A stretch of 14,939 bases of DNA from Acidobacteriota bacterium (GTDB taxonomy: Bacteria > Acidobacteriota > Terriglobia > Terriglobales > Acidobacteriaceae): the NCBI GenBank assembly GCA_021778875.1, contig JAJYBT010000008.1, positions 1 through 14,939 of the forward strand, written 5' to 3'. Within the stretch, counting starts at the first letter, position 1. Every line of letters begins with the position of its first letter. The notes beneath the pieces are model-generated. The model had not been told where the DNA came from. It saw only the letters and a list, made by a program, of their open reading frames with translations, and searched no databases. A program made the translations under genes and the position numbers. Shown here piece after piece: positions 14,035 through 14,939 of the stretch.

Positions 14035-14766
14035 ATGATGGACAGACGAACTGCAATGAAACACATTGGCGGAGCGGCAAGCGCGCTAATGTTAACAGAA
14101 GCATTGTGTTCAGAGGGCTCAGGCCAGGTCGCAGCGCCTGCTCCGACTGCAGGACCGTTCACGCTACCTTCTCTGCCTTACGCCTATGACGCGCTGGAAC
14201 CTAGCTTTGACGCTACAACCATGCACCTGCACCACGACAAACATCACCAGGCGTACGTAAATAATCTGAATGCTGCTGTGGCAGGCCACCCTGAACTGGC
14301 AGGGAAGACGGTCGATGATCTTATTTCAAACCTGAACGCACTGCCGGAGGGAATCCGAACGGCTGTCCGCAACAACGGTGGGGGCCACGCGAACCACTCC
14401 TTCTGGTGGCCAACGCTCGGCAAGGGGGGCGCGGCGCCTAAAGGCGAACTGGCCAAGGCCATGGATGCAAAATTCGGATCGCTTGATGCCTTCCAAAGCG
14501 GGCTGACTGCGGCGGCCATGAGCGTTTTTGGCAGTGGCTGGGCGTGGCTTGTGAAGATGCCGGATGGCACTGTCGCAATCGAGACGACACCCAACCAGGA
14601 CAGCCCGCTCACCCTGGGCAAAATACCGGTGCTGGGCGTAGATGTGTGGGAGCATGCCTACTATCTGAAGTACCAGAACCGGCGCGCGGATTATGTGAAA
14701 GCCTTCTTCCAGGTACTGAACTGGGATTATGTGAGCGGCCAGTTCGCCCGGAAGGCGAATGCCTGA
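14035..14766 (+). CDS. Exported superoxide dismutase, Mn-type by sequence
   Basis: The 243-residue protein converts superoxide to peroxide and oxygen. The metal ligands are all present: H66 (HLHHDKHH), H121 ([11 protein letters not shown]), D203 and H207 ([10 protein letters not shown]). Gly-Gly before HANH and Gln188 in NQDSP favour manganese or cambialistic rather than iron use. About 40 extra residues lie before the enzyme core: DRRTAMK followed by a short hydrophobic stretch (about 11-20) resembles a twin-arginine signal, so folded, metal-loaded enzyme is probably exported to the periplasm. No good lipobox precedes Cys25. AAGGGGG (14019-14025) lies before ATG 14035; the adjacent ATG 14038 is equally possible. 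Its last eight bases overlap the start of the following cytochrome gene. The sodA-like core is secure; the export route is inferred. Confidence 0.94.
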   Translation: MMDRRTAMKHIGGAASALMLTEALCSEGSGQVAAPAPTAGPFTLPSLPYAYDALEPSFDATTMHLHHDKHHQAYVNNLNAAVAGHPELAGKTVDDLISNLNALPEGIRTAVRNNGGGHANHSFWWPTLGKGGAAPKGELAKAMDAKFGSLDAFQSGLTAAAMSVFGSGWAWLVKMPDGTVAIETTPNQDSPLTLGKIPVLGVDVWEHAYYLKYQNRRADYVKAFFQVLNWDYVSGQFARKANA

Positions 14767-14939
14767 GGCACCGCTCAAGATCTACCGTCTGTGCGCATGG
14801 GCCATTTCCCTGGCAGCGCTGGCGGCAGGCATTGGTTGGCTTGGTTGCTGCCGCTCTGTGCCTGCTCTCACCGATCAGGAGGCGGCAGGGAAGCATCTCT
14901 ACCTTGGCCGCTGCGCGCACTGCCATGAAGACAACGATT
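14759..14939 (+). CDS. c-type cytochrome with N-terminal membrane or signal segment (partial, cut by window edge)
   Basis: Sixty codons are visible. A hydrophobic segment at about 11-30 ([20 protein letters not shown]) is a signal peptide or membrane anchor; the Cys30-Cys31 pair is near a lipobox position but lacks the normal consensus. A heme-binding CAHCH motif at 52-56 follows, so the mature part is extracytoplasmic and binds heme c covalently. The ATG at 14759 overlaps the superoxide dismutase gene by eight bases, with GGAAGG at 14750-14755, indicating translational coupling. The fold beyond the first heme motif is outside the window, so the class of cytochrome cannot be named. Pairing with an exported superoxide dismutase suggests a periplasmic redox role. 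Confidence 0.82.
   Translation, partial: MPEAPLKIYRLCAWAISLAALAAGIGWLGCCRSVPALTDQEAAGKHLYLGRCAHCHEDND

Noticed and set aside
13460..14038. 192-codon plus-strand open frame across the thioesterase gene
   Set aside because: The minus-strand frame has clear hotdog motifs (HGG, CFGCG); the plus-strand product has none.
1..14939. CRISPR arrays, insertion sequences, tRNA or rRNA genes, prophage or defence genes
   Set aside because: No regularly spaced repeats, transposase-like proteins, attachment-type repeats or RNA gene signatures were recognised on either strand.

Overview
This window looks like a chromosomal flagellar locus from a GC-rich (about 60% by eye), diderm, motile bacterium. The LexA type, the FliK style, a secreted Mn-type superoxide dismutase next to a c-type cytochrome, and the lack of a Proteobacteria-like flagellar gene order together suggest an Acidobacteriota (Terriglobia-like) genome. 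That taxonomic call is inference from memory of these families; no search was run.

Layout. (1) Positions 1-305, minus strand: the first 101 codons of lexA, cut by the window edge. Its promoter has a perfect TATAAT whose predicted transcription start falls on or next to the ATG, so the mRNA is probably leaderless. An 11-bp-period direct repeat lies between the -10 and -35 boxes and is a plausible self-operator. (2) Positions 306-628: a non-coding stretch with the lexA promoter and several GGAA/TTCC palindromes. (3) Positions 629-2720, plus strand: an OmpR/PhoB-family response regulator, then a sigma-54 activator (AAA+ with an exact GAFTGA loop) that has a degenerate receiver domain and no C-terminal Fis-type DNA-binding helix-turn-helix. 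(4) Positions 2779-9527: a closely packed run flgB-flgC-fliE-fliF-fliG-fliH-fliI-fliJ, covering proximal rod, MS ring, switch protein and the export ATPase with its regulator and stalk protein. (5) Positions 9601-13377: fliK-flgD-flgE, covering hook-length control, hook cap and hook. It is preceded by a near-consensus sigma-54 promoter that overlaps the first possible fliK start codon. A 16-bp perfect hairpin ends the flagellar block. (6) Positions 13463-13894, minus strand: a PaaI-type hotdog thioesterase. (7) Positions 14035-14939: an exported Mn-type superoxide dismutase whose 3' end overlaps a c-type cytochrome gene that runs off the window.

How it fits together. The two regulators sit directly upstream of the structural genes. 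The sigma-54 activator and the sigma-54-type promoter before fliK suggest a two-step program: rod, MS ring and export ATPase first, then hook completion genes. Export-gate genes (flhA, flhB, fliPQR), the remaining switch genes (fliM, fliN), filament genes and motor genes are not here and must lie elsewhere.

No mobile element, CRISPR array, tRNA or rRNA was seen. Most of the window is recognisable known biology. The points worth a second look are the activator lacking a DNA-binding domain, the fliK promoter and start arrangement, the probable leaderless lexA and its repeat, and the short FlgD.
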